From Silene conica (Eukaryota; Streptophyta; Magnoliopsida; Caryophyllales; Caryophyllaceae), in assembly GCA_029255685.2 (NCBI GenBank), contig CM055319.2, positions 37,706,530 to 37,770,529 on the forward strand: DNA of 64,000 nt, read 5' to 3'. Below the pieces are notes generated by a model. That model did no database searches. It was not told the DNA's origin and saw nothing but the letters and a program-made list of their open reading frames with translations. The translations under genes and the position numbers were made by a program. Every line of letters begins with the position of its first letter. The stretch's first letter is position 1. This document shows, piece by piece, positions 10,973 to 24,406 of this stretch.

Positions 10973-11712
10973 TGTAATACTTCGCGTTTTAGAGCTTATG
11001 TATATGTACTACTTGTGTTGGTGTTACGCTTGTGGGGTGTTTTGTTATGCTTGTGGGGCGTTTTGTTATCGTTGCGGGGTGACGAACTTCGGGACGAAGT
11101 TTATTTTAAGGAGGGAAGACTGTAATACCCCGTATTTTAGCCTCGGTCAATGACAGTCAAACCATGTTTTCTACACGTATTTCAAAGATAATGTCTATAA
11201 AGTATTTTGCGTAAACTGCTATTATTTGATAAATCGTATATCTACAATTATTATTTCATAATCATTTTATATTTGATGATTATTTCATAAAATGACATTT
11301 CATTCGTATTTCTTTAATTTTGATAATATATTTATAATTAAATATATATCCTATCTTATATTTATTCTTATCTATACTTAGTTATTATTTAAAGTCGTAT
11401 CTATATTTTTAAATCCTAAATTTTGTTATATTCTTATATGAATGCTAATAATTTTATAATTTATTTAATTAATATGCATTAATACTAAAATTACGTAATT
11501 AAATCTGTATAATTAATTATACGTACTCGCTTATTTTAAGTTATGGATTGAGACGGGATATACGATTTATAATGTTTCGATATGCGTGATGACTATTTGA
11601 TAATGGGCTTGGACTTAGGTAGGATAACAATCCGTGTCAACAACCGACCTAACCCAAAACAAATAGTGATCGACATACTACCTACTCAAACCCTAATCAC
11701 CAATAGCGACAT
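10973..11712 (+). repeat. 3' LTR of A1, 5' portion only
   Basis: Matches 1648 onward, without the MITE (empty site at 11460-11468). It ends at 11712 where the minus-strand copy C is inserted; GACAT (11708-11712) would be the duplicated target. The remaining LTR is not found after C. Confidence 0.8.
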
Positions 11713-12956
11713 TGTAACACCCCCATTTATTTAAGAGTTTTTAGCAAGACATTCTCAAATAAATAGAACTGTTACCATCTCGGAATGTCCGTGGTAGTGA
11801 ATAACAAAGTAAAACAAACCAAAGTACTTAATACAAATCTGATTAAATTTAAACTTTTGATATTACAACTACTACGCAAGAATAAAAGTACAACTGATGA
11901 TAACATCTAAGTATGTGATCTAATTCTAAGTAGGTCCAAGCCATGTCTCTCTCCTTGCCCAAGCTCCTAGTCCATCTGTCTCTGATATGCAAATGCAATG
12001 ATATGTTCGAGCTCAATCACAATCTCAATCTCAAACCCGAAACACCAATCTCAAACCCGAAACACCAAGCCATACCGAACCTCCCGGCAGACTATAATCG
12101 GTCGTCACTGAACACCAGCTCAATAGCTGATAAGACACCAGGCCTGGTCTGCAGAACCACCCTGGGCTTTATATCAGAACAATATCTGATCATAACCTTC
12201 TCAGTAACCAATGCATATGCTATGCTCATGAATGCAACGATATATATTACTCAATCATGCTATCAAATAATGAAATGCTCATGCCATTACCAATAATCCA
12301 CAAACAATCCAACCAATTAACATTCTCATATCAATCATACTCAGCATCCATAACACACAATACCACATCTATTCGTAACACATCAAAGAGTAGAAGGTCA
12401 GTGTATCCTACCTGGAATAGCAGTCTGTAAACAATCAATCACCATTCAGTAATATTCCACTTCGAATTCATTTCCTATAAACATTACTTAATATCAATTT
12501 CAATACATACAATCAAACACTACTAAATTAATTATTGGATCATGTTCATACTTAGTTCACCCATAACACATTATTCATTCATAACACATTATTCTAAGAA
12601 GCATATCACATTGTAAACTTATATGTAAAATTGTAAACATGCCCATATACATAACAATTATTAACTAATTATACATATCAATTGTCATTAACCGCTTATA
12701 CACTTACTAAATGTAGACTTACTAACTATAGCATACAATATTAATAACCAATTATTACTAACTTATTAACATGCTCAAACACTAATACCAATATTAATAT
12801 TAATATTAACACCAATAATAACATAAACAATATAATAACAATCAATTAACAATACTGGCTAACTAACGTAACTAATATAATAAGGTACTGTCACAAAATA
12901 AATTAAACAAACTCAACTAGTTAAACTAATTAAATCACTAACAACACCAAAATTAC

Positions 12957-13130
12957 AAATAATAATAATACCAATAATACTAATAATAATATTAATAATC
13001 ATAATAACCATAATAATAACAATAACAATACCAATAACAATAATAATAACAATAATAATAATAATAATAATACCATATAATAATAATAATAAACTAACAA
13101 TAATAATAATATAATAATAATAATAGTAAC
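12957..13130. repeat. (AAT)n microsatellite inside LTR of C
   Basis: Long interrupted AAT/AAC run, the reverse-strand equivalent of the ATT run of A1. Confidence 0.8.
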
Positions 13131-14675
13131 ATACGTACATGATTACAAACAGCCCCACCCCCGACACTACACTAACAGACACAGCCCTCCGTACACCTCT
13201 CTTCCCGTCAAAATTACCACCGATCTGACCACCTAACACTACCGCCGTTGGGCCCGACATCAACTACATACTACAGACTACAACTTACGCCCCTAGGCTA
13301 CCCCATAAAACCACCACTATCGCCACCACAACTCGCTCAAACAGCCTGCGCGTAAACCCGAATACTCCGTTTTCTCGCAGTCCGTCTCTCTCTTTTCTCA
13401 CGGCTTCTTCTCTCACCACCATACCCCATACCACCCCTAGTCACCACCATAGTCACCACTGACCCACGGTGGTTCCATGGGTTGTAAAAGTGGGTCCTCG
13501 TTCTCCCAGAAACCTCATTAAAACCGCTATAAAACCCGACACACACACGCATGGAGTCTTCCCCTGTTTTCTGCCTCCAACACCGCTGCCACTTTTCTCC
13601 GCCACAACAACCACTAACCACCACCCACAGCTACCACCTATGTACCCAAAGTATTAACCTATACCCCAGCAACCTTCCACCCACAACCCTGGTGTAGACC
13701 CTAACCCAAACAGACCCAAAACGAAACGACTTAGAGCTGCACTCACGGCCCCTGTTCTCCCCTGTTCTCACGTTTCTGACCTAGTTACGCCTCTAAACAA
13801 CCCTATTATGGTGGTGCTCCGACCACCACGCGCCACCATACACTCACCCACATAACCTAATAACACTCTACGACTAACAACCACTCGTATCCAAAACTAA
13901 ACCAACACAAATCGAAAGCAAATAACAAAAAAAGAAAACGGAATGAACTACTATTGATATTGTCGACTTACAGATGAAGATGGTGCTGGTGATTGTGGTT
14001 CTGGGTCAGTTTATCCCTCGTCCTACCTCAATCCCATGCCTCTGATATGTGAACTAGGGTTTTAGATAAGTTTTGTCGATGAAGAAGAGTTGTATGAGGA
14101 AGGGGGCTACAATTTTTGTCGATGTAAGAGTGGGTAAGGTAGGGTTTTTTTCATATTTTGTTGTATCACGTATCATTGTACCCGGTTTCTCAATTCCGCG
14201 TCCGAGCCCAACACTATTCTCACTCGGCCCATCATGCGTCTCGAGGCACCCTTACATCAATATTCCGTTCCCAACCCGTAACTTAAATTAACGAGACATA
14301 TAAATTATTTACACTAATTAAATTATGTAATTAGTGCTAGTAAATATTAATTAAATTAATTATAAGAATATTATGACTTAAATAAAATTAGAAATTATGT
14401 ATAGATGGGAAATACATATAAAATATAAAATAATTAAAATTATAAAAGTATTATTAAAATTACAGAGAAACAACATTTTATGAAATAATCATCAAATATA
14501 AAATAATTATGAAATACAAAATAATCGTAGAAATACGATTTATAAAATAATAACAGTTTACGTAAAATACTTTATAAACATTCCATTAGAAATACTTGTA
14601 TAAAACACGGTTTGACTGCCCTTGACCAAGACTAAAAAGAAATACGGGGTATTACAGTCTTCCCTCCTTAAAATG

Positions 14676-14817
14676 AACTTCGTCCCGAAGTTCACTACCC
14701 CATAACGGTAAAGAAACATATAACAAGCATGAAACAATCACAAGTAGCATTTATATAGACTTCAAAACACGAAATGTTACATTCTACCCTCGTTAAGAAA
14801 ACTTTGTCCCCAAAGTT
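14676..14817 (-). promoter_or_regulatory. Double hairpin/purine module at the LTR edge of C
   Basis: On the minus strand: AACTTTG-GGGA-CAAAGTT (14800-14817) with purine tract before the LTR end at 14781, and AACTTCG-GGA-CGAAGTT (14676-14692) with a second purine tract before a second LTR-like end at 14656. Same arrangement as in A1. Confidence 0.6.
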
Positions 14818-17050
14818 TTAACGCATAACTAAGTTAAAAGATATTTCACGAATCACGGTATAATGCATAACAGAAGTAAACAGGATTATCAAATATATCC
14901 AAACAATCACGACATACTAATTATCATTATCAACTAGCCATATCATAAATCATCAAGATTTTACAATCATATCCTCCTTAAAACATGGTTACGTCCCCGT
15001 AACCCCATTACAAATTTCACATTCAATGCTCAAGAAGATCACCAAAACAACAGTCACAATCCATATGATAAGGTAATTACCACTAGCATCCGACTTTTGA
15101 AGCAACAAACATATTTGTCAATTTCATGCTACGCAGTAAAACAAACTCAAGGTAACAACCACTTATATACACTTGAAATTTTAAGACAAACTCAACATAT
15201 TTATATCAATGTAACCAATTAATAACTCAAAATTCATAATGACAAATTAAAGCATTTTATGCTCATAATCATATTATAGAAGCAAAAGTATATTCTAGAA
15301 AATGCATAACGCAAAATTTAACCAATATAAATTAACTTGCGGCATTGACTTATTTCGCGAGATATACACCAATCTTAGTCTAGCAAGACAACTTAACAAT
15401 TCCAGATATAAATGGCTTAAAAAAAATCATTTAGGTACTCTTCTCATCTACCCACATTAAATCATTTATAATAAAATTAGTAAACATGACTTACGAAATA
15501 AGAGATTTATATCTTGCGGAACAATTTCATATTCAAGCATAATTTCATAAACACGTAATTACAGATTTTGTCATGTTGCAAAATAATTACCATAATTATC
15601 AAACATCAACTTTATTATGGATTATCACCTTGAAAACATTTTAAAACTTTTAGATAATGAAGTTGTAGTTAGTGGCACTCTATAAACACGAATCAACAGA
15701 CGATTTTACAAGTTTCAGATCAAAAGCAAGACTATCACTCCATAATTCACATGTCAACCAGATTACTAATTCAATACATTGTTATCAGATTTAAACATAA
15801 CAATATGTAGTTCACCTTGTGGCATAACAATAGTGTCTGTATAAATAAAATATTAATCGTATTTCTACGAATATTTCGTATTTCATAATTATTGATATTT
15901 GATGATTATTTCATAAAATGACGTTTCATTCTTATTTCTTTAATTCTTAATGATATATTTATAATTAAATATATTTCATGTTTTTATATTTATTTCTCGT
16001 CTGTACTTGAATTCAATTATTTATTTATTTAAGTCGTAATTGTATTTAAATCCTAATTTTTATATATTCTTACATAAGTGCTAATAATTTTATATTTTAT
16101 CATTAGTTTAATTAATATTTACTAATACAAAATTACGTAAATTAATTAGCATAATTATTATACGTATTCGTTAATTTTTAAGTTACGAGACGGGAACGGA
16201 ATATAGAGGTAAAGTGTCTCGAGATACGTGACGGACAATGGGAATGTGTGATGGGTTATGGACTCAGATTGTGATTATGGGAATCACACGTTTAAGACAA
16301 CCAAACACAAAACCCTAACCCTACCCCCTTGTATATCAACACTCATCCTCCTTCCTCTTGTCTGCCTCCCTAATCTCGTCTGCCTCCCTACATCATCTAC
16401 ACTTAAACCCTACTTGTCTGTCGTGAGAATGGAAAAGAGCAAAATAGAAAGGAAAACAAAGAAACAACCGTCATCATCGTCTTCATAGTAGTAAGTTTAT
16501 GTTGTATTCGTTCATAAGTTATCATCACCATCGTTTCTCTGTTTATAATTGTTTTCGGACTGTTATTTTGTTTAGTCTTTTTTTATACGAGTCTGGGTAG
16601 TAGTAGGACATGAGAGTGCGAATCGAATACAAAAGAGAAACAACAGGTCATGGGAGTGCGAAACAGAGGAGGCACGATTGTTTAATGGAGAAGTAGGATT
16701 GGTTTTTGTGGGGAATAAAGCATGTATTCGCCCTAAACTTGCAGGATTATAATGAAAATTACAGTCGTGAATATGGTCATAAGATTAAAAGACATGAAAA
16801 GAGTACAACCTTTAGTCCTTGCGCTAAAGGCCTAAGAACAGGAATTAACGCAAATTCCCTCCTATAACTTGCACCCAAGACTTAGATTGAGACGTTGCCG
16901 CGTGTGCTAGAAATCCTCTCCAACTGCCTTGCAATATCGGGAGAGCCTTTTGAGTTTTAGATGTGAGATCTGGGTTATGGGAGAAGAATGCTCTCAAACC
17001 CTAATTTTTCCTTGAGATTGATTTAATCAGTGCAACAAGAGTAACCTAAC

Positions 17051-17073
17051 ATAAGGAGAAGTCTTCTCCTTAT
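17051..17073. other. Near-perfect palindrome in copia-1 LTR
   Basis: Two 11-bp arms (ATAAGGAGAAG and its complement) around one central base. It is repeated in the other LTR near 24751 and, altered, in the copia-2 LTRs close to their TATA-like box. It could form a hairpin near the start of the transcript. Confidence 0.6.
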
Positions 17074-17703
17074 GTAGTATACTCGGCCGAAATAAACGAG
17101 TAGGGTAAGAGTGGGCTTTCCACTCTTACCTTATTCTGATTCGTGATTCGACCCATTTAGCTATAAGTTATTTGCGGGATTTTAATTATAAATCATACAC
17201 TTGTTATCAGATATTAACGCAGTCGATGTATTAATAATGGTCTGATAAAATACGATATTGTATAATTACCCAAATTAATATAATTGTTTATATTAATACG
17301 CGAATACAATATTTAATTAAATATAACCGTTTATATTTAATTTACGAATTAATCATGTAATTCGTATTAGCTAAAATTATTTAATCCGTATTAAATAATA
17401 ATCTCAACATCTTATTGACTAATTTAATAGTCAATAACTCTGACTAACTGTTTAGTCGTATTTGGCATAAATGTGACTGTATTTTCATACCTTCACATCT
17501 CTCCAACGTGTCTTATAGGTGTGACGTATAGGGACCAGTTGATCACCGCCATTCGTATGACAATAACGTCAAACTTATCTAGCAAGCCAACCGTTATTGA
17601 TAAACGTGGATCAACTGGTAATAATACTGAAGTATGCCCTTGTGATCCTTAAAGAGATTTAATAAGTCATTGTACTTAATTGTCAAGGACACCAGCCCCA
17701 AAA

Positions 17704-18565
17704 ATTTCCCATTTGTCCGTACAAGGGTATGTGCAATGACGTTATCACACTACATGTGGAGGACACAAACTCCAACAAACTCCCACTTGTCCGTACAAGT
17801 GTAGGTGCGATAACCGATTCTCATATCCTTTTAAAATTTCTCCCACTCAATGTTAGACAATTTGCAAATCCGCATTCGCAAAGGTCGTATCTCACAAGCG
17901 ATCTGTATCAAGAGTGGTTTCCCCGACTAGAGAGTAACTTAACTGATAAAACGAATCTGTATTTGAGCATGGCCATGCATTTCAGTTACTACTCCTCGAG
18001 TGGCCCTGAGAAATGATAAAATCCTGATAAGGGTTTGGATATTTCCCTCAACTCGAATCCTGCCGATATCGCGCAGCATGAAATAACCCAGAAAAAATCC
18101 TCTTGGCCCCTGTTACGATGACCGTGGGAAAGAAACCAAAGTTACCCAAAATCTGCCTTAATCTCAAGAGACAGTTGAAAGTCAATAGACTCGACTCTAA
18201 GGAACACTATAGAGGTCCTATCTACGACCTGGCACCCAATGTTATAAAACATTTAGGACTCCATAACGTTGTCACGGGGTGTCCTACGAGATATCCGTAT
18301 AACTCGCCTTTGTGATTGGTCAGTCATCCACGTGACTTATGGCTCGTTGAACCCACCATCAACCAACGTCACAAAATGATTAACTGAGTTATCAGCTCAA
18401 GTGGGTAATCAAGAACTAAAACGATGTAATGTAATTCAGTTCACTTTGTGGTGTTCAAAATTGGCGTACAATTCCACATGAAAAACAAAACATTATATAT
18501 CATAACAATGAGGTTGAATAGCGTACACGAGAAAATGAATTATTACATGAATTCATAAAAGAGTA
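17704..18565 (-). other. 3' untranslated region of copia-1
   Basis: Between the end of the RNase H region and the 3' LTR, with the purine tract next to the LTR. Very close to 46397-47258 in copia-2. A sub-block at about 17968-18016 also resembles copia-3 near 57130-57180, in a much more diverged relative. Confidence 0.65.
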
Positions 18566-21500
18566 CTACAACTTAGGAACACATCTAATTCCCGTGGAAT
18601 GAATATGCCTTTCATGCTTATCACGTGGTAATGCTTTAGTGAGAGGATCAGCTATGTTGTCATCCGTAGCGATCTTACCAATGAAAATCTCCTTTTGCTC
18701 CACGTAATCTCCGATTAGATGAGCTTTCCGTTGTACATGCCTAGCCTTGTTGCTAGACTTATGCTCCTTAGCTTGGAAGATGACACCTTTATTATCACAA
18801 TAAATGGTGATTGGGTCATTCGTACTAGGCACTACTGATAGTCCTTGTAAGAATTGACGCATCCATATTGCTTCCTTAGCTGCTTCTGAGGCGGCATAGT
18901 ACTCGGACTCAGTCGTAGAATCTGCTGTAACACTCTGTTTAGAACTTTTCCAGCTGACAGCAGCGCCATTAAGAGTAAAAACGAATCCAGACTGAGATTT
19001 CGAGTCATCTCAATCCGTTTGGAAGCTAGCATCTGCGTAACCCGTGGCGCAGAGCGTTGAGTCGCCTCCATAAGTCAATCCCCAATCTTTAGTCCTCCGT
19101 AGGTACTTAAGAATGTTTTTCACGGCCATCCAGTGTTGTTCACCTGGATGAGCTTGGAATCGACTGGTCATACTCAATGCATATGCAACGTCTGGACGTG
19201 TGCATATCATGGCATACATGATCGATCCTATTGCCGAAGCATAAGGAATCCGACTCATGCGCTCTTTCTATTCCAATGTCTTAGCTTCTTGAGACTTGCT
19301 CAAGTGAAGCCCAGTAGTCATAGGAAGGAACCCTTTCTTGGAGTTCGTCATGCTGAATCTCTCTAGAATCTTATCTATGTAAGACTCCTGACTGAGAGAC
19401 AACATCCGTCGTGATCTATCCCTGTAGATTCGGATGCCCAAAATTCTTTGTGCCTCTCCCAGATCTTTCATCTGGAAATGGTTTTTCAACCATGCTTTAA
19501 CCGAAGATAAGAGAGGTATGTCATTCCCAATCAAGAGTATGTCGTCGACATACAGTACTAGGAAGACAATCTTGCTCCCACTCGACTTGATATAGAGACA
19601 TGGTTCCTCTACTGATCGAACGAATCCATTCTCTTTTATCACTTGGTCGAAGCAATGATTCCAACTCCGCGATGCTTGCTTAAGTCCATAGATGGAACGC
19701 TTAAGCTTGCAAACTTTCTTAGGATGTTCTGGATCAATAAAACCCTCGGGTTGTACCATGTACAACTCTACCTCCAAATAACCGTTTAAGAAGGCGGTTT
19801 TAACGTCCATTTGCCATATTTCATAGTCATGAAATGCGGCTATCGCTAAGATAATCCGAATGGAACGTAGCATGACTACGGGTGCAAAGATCTCATCGTA
19901 GTGCAAACCTGGCACTTGGGTGAAACCTTTAGCAACTAGTCTAGCCTTGTGGATATCTTGTTGTCCTTCCACAGCATGCTTTATCTTGTAAAGCCATTTG
20001 CATTGAAGGGGACGTACCTTTGCAGGTAGGTCCACAAGATCCCACACGTTGTTCTCATACATGGAGTCCATCTCGGATTGCATGGCTTCTAGCCATAGCT
20101 TTGAGTCAGAACTGGTCATGGCACCTTTATAGGTTGTGGGTTCATTACCCTCTAGGAGTAAGACGTCATCCATATCATGTTCCTCGACCATACCAATGTA
20201 TCTGTCCGGAGGAATGGAGACTCTTCCCGACCTCCTAGGTTCCTCAGGAATATCTACCGCAGCCTCGGTTGAAGGAACTGTTTCCTCCAATGGTTGCTCG
20301 GTAGTTGGTTCTTGAACCTCCGATAAATCGAAGGTTCTATTACTCGACTTGTTCTCGAGAAATTCTTTCTCTAAGAACGTCGCACTAGCCACAACAAAAA
20401 CACGTTGTTCGGTTGGCGAGTAGAAGTAATGACCAAAAGTTCCCTTTGGATAGCCTATAAAGTATGTCTTGACCGATCGCGGGCCGAGCTTATCCTCGTG
20501 TCTCCACTTGACATAAGCCTCGCAGCCCCAAACCCGAATAAAGGACAAGTTAGGGACCGTTCCCTTCCATAATTCGTATGGAGTCTTGTCAACAGCTTTA
20601 GACGGACTTCGGTTAAGTATTAGAGCGGCCGACAAAAGAGCATAGCCCCACAATGAATCAGGCACAACGGTGTGACTCATCATGGATCGAACCATATCGA
20701 GTAGAGTTCGATTTCTCCGTTCGGACACACCATTTAATTGTGGTGTTCCAGGTGGAGTCAACTGTAGCACGATGCCACAGTCTTTAAGGTGTTGATCAAA
20801 CTCGTGTGAAAGATACTCACCACCACGATCAGAACGTAGTGCTTTAATCTTTCTTCCCAGCTGGTTCTGTACCCGATTCTGGTATTCTTTGAACTTGTCA
20901 AAGGATTCACTTTTTTGTTTCATTAAGTAGACATAGCCATATCTACTCAAATCATCCGTGAAAGTGATGAAATACCTATAGCCTTCTCGTGCGTTGATCG
21001 ACATAGGGCCACATACGTCCGTATGTATGAGTCCTAATAGGTCGGCAGTGTGCATTCCAACACCTTTGAAGGAAATACGAGTCATCTTACCGATGAGACA
21101 TGATTCACACGTGCCATATGATTCGAAATCAAAGGGCGAGATAGCTCCATTCTGTATGAGTTGTTTCACGCGTTTCTCATTTATGTGTCCCATACAACAA
21201 TGCCATAGGTAAGTTTTATCTTTGTCACGTACCTTTAATCTCTTGTTATTCACATGTAATATCTCGGTGGTTTGATCTAAAACATAAATTCCATTCATGG
21301 AAACTGCCTTGCCATAAATCATATTGTGTAAGGAGAAAATACAGCTATTATTCTCTATTACAAATGAAAAACCCAGTTTGTCAAGCGCAGAAACTGAAAT
21401 AATGTTTTTGGACAAACAAGGAACATAATAACAGTTATATAAAGATAACTCGAATCCACTTGGAAGCTGGATCACGTATGTTCCCCTCGAGATTGCAGCA

Positions 21501-22597
21501 ACACGTGCTCCATTCCCGACACGCAGGTCAACCTCACCCTTGATTAGGGGTTCTTGGTTTCGGAGGCCCTACACATGATTACATAGATGAGAACCACAAC
21601 CAGTATCTAGTACCCAAGTTCCGTAACTTGCATGGTTAATCTCAATCATGTGAATAAAAGAAGAAGAAGACATACCAATAGGAGTAACGCGGCCTGCCTT
21701 AATGTCCTCACGATACACGGGGAATGAGCGCCTCCAATGCCCAGACTTGTGGCAATGGTGACATTCCATGCTTGTATCCTTGCTCTTTGTCTTGCCCTGT
21801 GAGTTGCTCGACTCACCTGGCCCACTCTTAGTGAATCCTGACCTCTTAAACTTGGGCTTGCCTACTGTTAGGTCGCCCTGAGCTTTAGCTTTACCCTTAC
21901 CCTTACCCTTACTGGAAATCATGAGAACATCTTGCTTCACGCTCCCACTTAATTTCAGATCCTTCTCGGTCTGTACGAGAAGGGAGTGGAGCTAATGAGG
22001 AGTCTTCTTCATATCGTTCATGTAATAGTTAGCCCTGAAGAGGGCGAACCCATCATGAAGCGAATGAAGCATTCGATCAACGATTATGTTCTCACTGATG
22101 TTGCAGTTTAGGGCCTCCAGTTTCTCGATATTCTCAATCATGTGAAGAATATGTGGGCTAACAGCTTGGCCCTTCTAGAGTTTCGCCTCAAAGAAGCGAC
22201 ATGTATGCTCATAAGAAACGATCCTCGGGGCCTTTGAGAATTCGTTAGTGAGCGTGGTGAAAATCTTGTTTGCACCATGGGCTATGAAGCGTCTTTGCAA
22301 ATTGGATTCCATTGCATAGATGAGTACGTTCTTTATCGCACCCGCTTCCATGACGAAGTCGCTATGAGCGCGAACTTCGTTAGCTCTAGCTCCAGTTCCT
22401 GGGTGTGCCGGAATTGGCTCAGTTAAATACTTAAGCTTTCTGTCAGCAATGGCAGCATTCCGTAGTGCTGCCTCCCAGTCAGAGAAGTTTGACCCATCAT
22501 TCCTCAGTCTAGTAGACTGATTCATGGAGTCCATGAAGGCTTTTAGCCAGGATTCACGTGCTAGCTTGGCACTTGCCATTGGGTCTTCACCAGCCAT
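18566..22597 (-). pseudogene. copia-1 gag-pol region, degenerate
   Basis: Minus-strand similarity, in order: gag opening MAGEDPMASAKLARESW near 22597; a CCHC knuckle (CHHCHKSGHWRRSF; last position altered) near 21750; aspartic protease WVLDTGCGSHLCNH near 21590; integrase HHCC and catalytic core about 21200-20550 (HTDVCGPMS, LRSDRGGEYLS); reverse transcriptase about 20050-19300 with YVDDILLIGND near 19540; RNase H to 18566, ending in the usual [16 protein letters not shown]. Domain order protease-integrase-RT-RNase H defines Ty1/copia. Broken, about five breaks; not expected to give a working polyprotein. Confidence 0.92.
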
Positions 22598-23949
22598 TAG
22601 TTATACAGCAGTTTAATTTGAACGTGTTCTACACTGAAAAGAAGATAAAACAGAACCATATAAGCAAGTCATTGTTGTGATTTAAGTCTATATTAAATTG
22701 AATTTAGACTTGTAGACTCATGCATTTATATAATTGATCTCCCTCAAGAATTATATAAACGATGCCAAGACTCAATTTCCGTATATTGATAAGCCCACAG
22801 TTTGGCTAATTCCACCGTTGGAACTCTTGGTCGATAGATTTCCGTAAATCCTATCTATTAGTCCATCTCAGTCGCTAGACAATATCGAGTGACCATGATG
22901 TTGAGATAAAATAAATCATCTGTTCCCACTTACCCGACGTAGAGGGGGTCATATTATGCCTACCGACGAAGAAGGGATTCATGGGAGTCTGATTTACAAA
23001 GACTAGTCTCAATTTTTGGTTATACGAGGACGACCCCATCGACTTATATTTATTCATATTAAGTGAACTAATATCTAGCATATGCGTGAATGAATGAAAT
23101 AAAGTGATGGCTTTGCAATTGACATGTGACATCTGTATTGTCATAGAAAACTAACGCGTAACCTCTTCATGAGTCAGTTTTCAGGCATGTTATAGGTGGT
23201 TTGGTTTTAGGCGGAATATGATGCAAGCTATTATCGATGAAAGCATAAGATAAATGCGATAAACGTAAATAAAAGTCCTAGTGTGGCCTATCCTACCAAA
23301 ATAAACATAAAACAACTTGGAATCCACCGTTGGACCCTAGAAGCTTGTCTTGATGTTCCATCTTGGTCCTTGCAGCGGGAGTGAGCATCCGGTCTCCGTC
23401 TTTGGTCTTCACAAAATTACTAATTTAAATTACAAATATAATCCTATTTACATTCTAATTTAAATACAAAAGTAATTACAGTGCAAAAACCCAAAACGGA
23501 GATACAAGATCTCAAAATTACAAGCAAGACTGTGTCCCATCATTACGGTGACACAATCTTCTAAGGCCAAACTAAGTTACAACCGATTGCAAAATTAAAT
23601 ACGTTATTGAAAGCATTCACAAGGCATTCAACAAGACGATAAATAAAATGCATCAACTAAATAAAATTCATACATGACATAATACTGTTATTATGATTAA
23701 CAAAATTTTACCAAACCACCTTACGGGATTAAAATTATGTGATTATACCGTTTTAATCACCCAATTTTAATAAATTTATAATCCGTTATCTTAAACCGTT
23801 TTAAAATAATATGTATCAAACGAGGGTGAACCTTTTCACAAAATTAATAATATACTATTTCTGTATATAGTATATTACTAAAAGCCATGGGAAAATAAAA
23901 CAGGTTATTTTTGAAAAAATAAAAAAAAACGAGTCTGTTACAGGGGGGA

Positions 23950-24319
23950 GGTCGATCGACCTCAACACGGGGTCGACCGACCTCCATACGAGAAACAGGA
24001 ATTTTCTGCAACAGCATAAGCGGTCGACCGACCTATCAATCAGGTCGACCGACCACCAGATAGTAAAAACGAGTTTCAGAAAACGCAAAACGCTGCAACT
24101 TTTGAAATCAAAACATGTTTTTACCTTTTAAACTTTGATTAAAACGAGTAAATCAATATTAACATTAACAAGGGTTCACATATTGTCAAGAATATCGATT
24201 AATTAACAATATGTAAACAGGAATCGAAAACAAGATCGATTACTCACAAAAGAAAGACTATCGAAACAGAAACAAACGCAGGAGGCGGTCGACCGACCGC
24301 AACAGGGGGTCGATCGACC
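23950..24319. repeat. Six-copy palindrome cassette, GGTCGACCGACC type (copia-1 leader)
   Basis: Copies of GGTCGACCGACC or GGTCGATCGACC start at 23950, 23971, 24022, 24043, 24287 and 24308: three pairs, each with 21-nt phasing, arranged as four close copies and then two. They lie in the AT-rich leader between the primer site and gag. Copia-2 has a different palindrome at the equivalent positions. Confidence 0.85.
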
Positions 24320-24395
24320 GACTTAGCGGCAGAATACGATTTTTCAGTTTTTAAAACTTTATGAAAAACACAAAAGTTAAAATTTCATGGCCTGA

Positions 24396-24406
24396 CTCTG
24401 ATACCA
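24396..24406 (-). other. Primer-binding site of copia-1
   Basis: Minus strand TGGTATCAGAG, tRNA-Met type, two bases from the 5' LTR end at 24409. Confidence 0.85.

Larger units (their letters stand above)
1648..11712 (+). mobile_element. Family A element A1: non-coding LARD-type LTR retrotransposon (hosts a MITE and a LINE)
   Basis: 5' LTR 1648-5061, primer-binding site at 5065, internal region 5076-10972, 3' LTR from 10973, which stops at 11712 where element C is inserted. The 5' LTR start is fixed because 1648 onward matches 10973 onward, while the sequence before 1648 is an unrelated minus-strand LTR. Without the LINE the internal part is about 2.3 kb, AT-rich, and shows no gag, protease, integrase or reverse transcriptase reading frame. 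That is the layout of a large retrotransposon derivative moved by proteins from another element. Over the ~740 bases present in both LTRs I count about a dozen substitutions by eye (1.5-2%), an age of the order of 0.5-1 million years under usual plant LTR rates. Confidence 0.8.
11713..15833 (-). mobile_element. Family A element C: minus-strand LARD copy, 5' part missing
   Basis: 3' LTR at 11713-14781 (plus-strand orientation TGTAACACCCCC to TGTTACA), then the reversed 3' portion of the internal region up to about 15833. Matches to A1 in reverse include the hairpin/purine modules (14676-14692; 14800-14817) and the segment near 14980, which equals 10750 in reverse. At about 15834 the sequence switches to a plus-strand family A LTR, so the 5' part and 5' LTR of C are absent. 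No coding sequence. It was inserted after A1. Confidence 0.75.

Noticed and set aside
17729-18315. Two plus-strand frames (95 and 70 codons) antisense to copia-1, both also open in copia-2 (46422-46709 and 46796-47008)
   Set aside because: The copies are too similar for open frames to be informative, no domain is recognised, and the related copia-3 3' UTR does not keep them. They lie in a conserved untranslated region.
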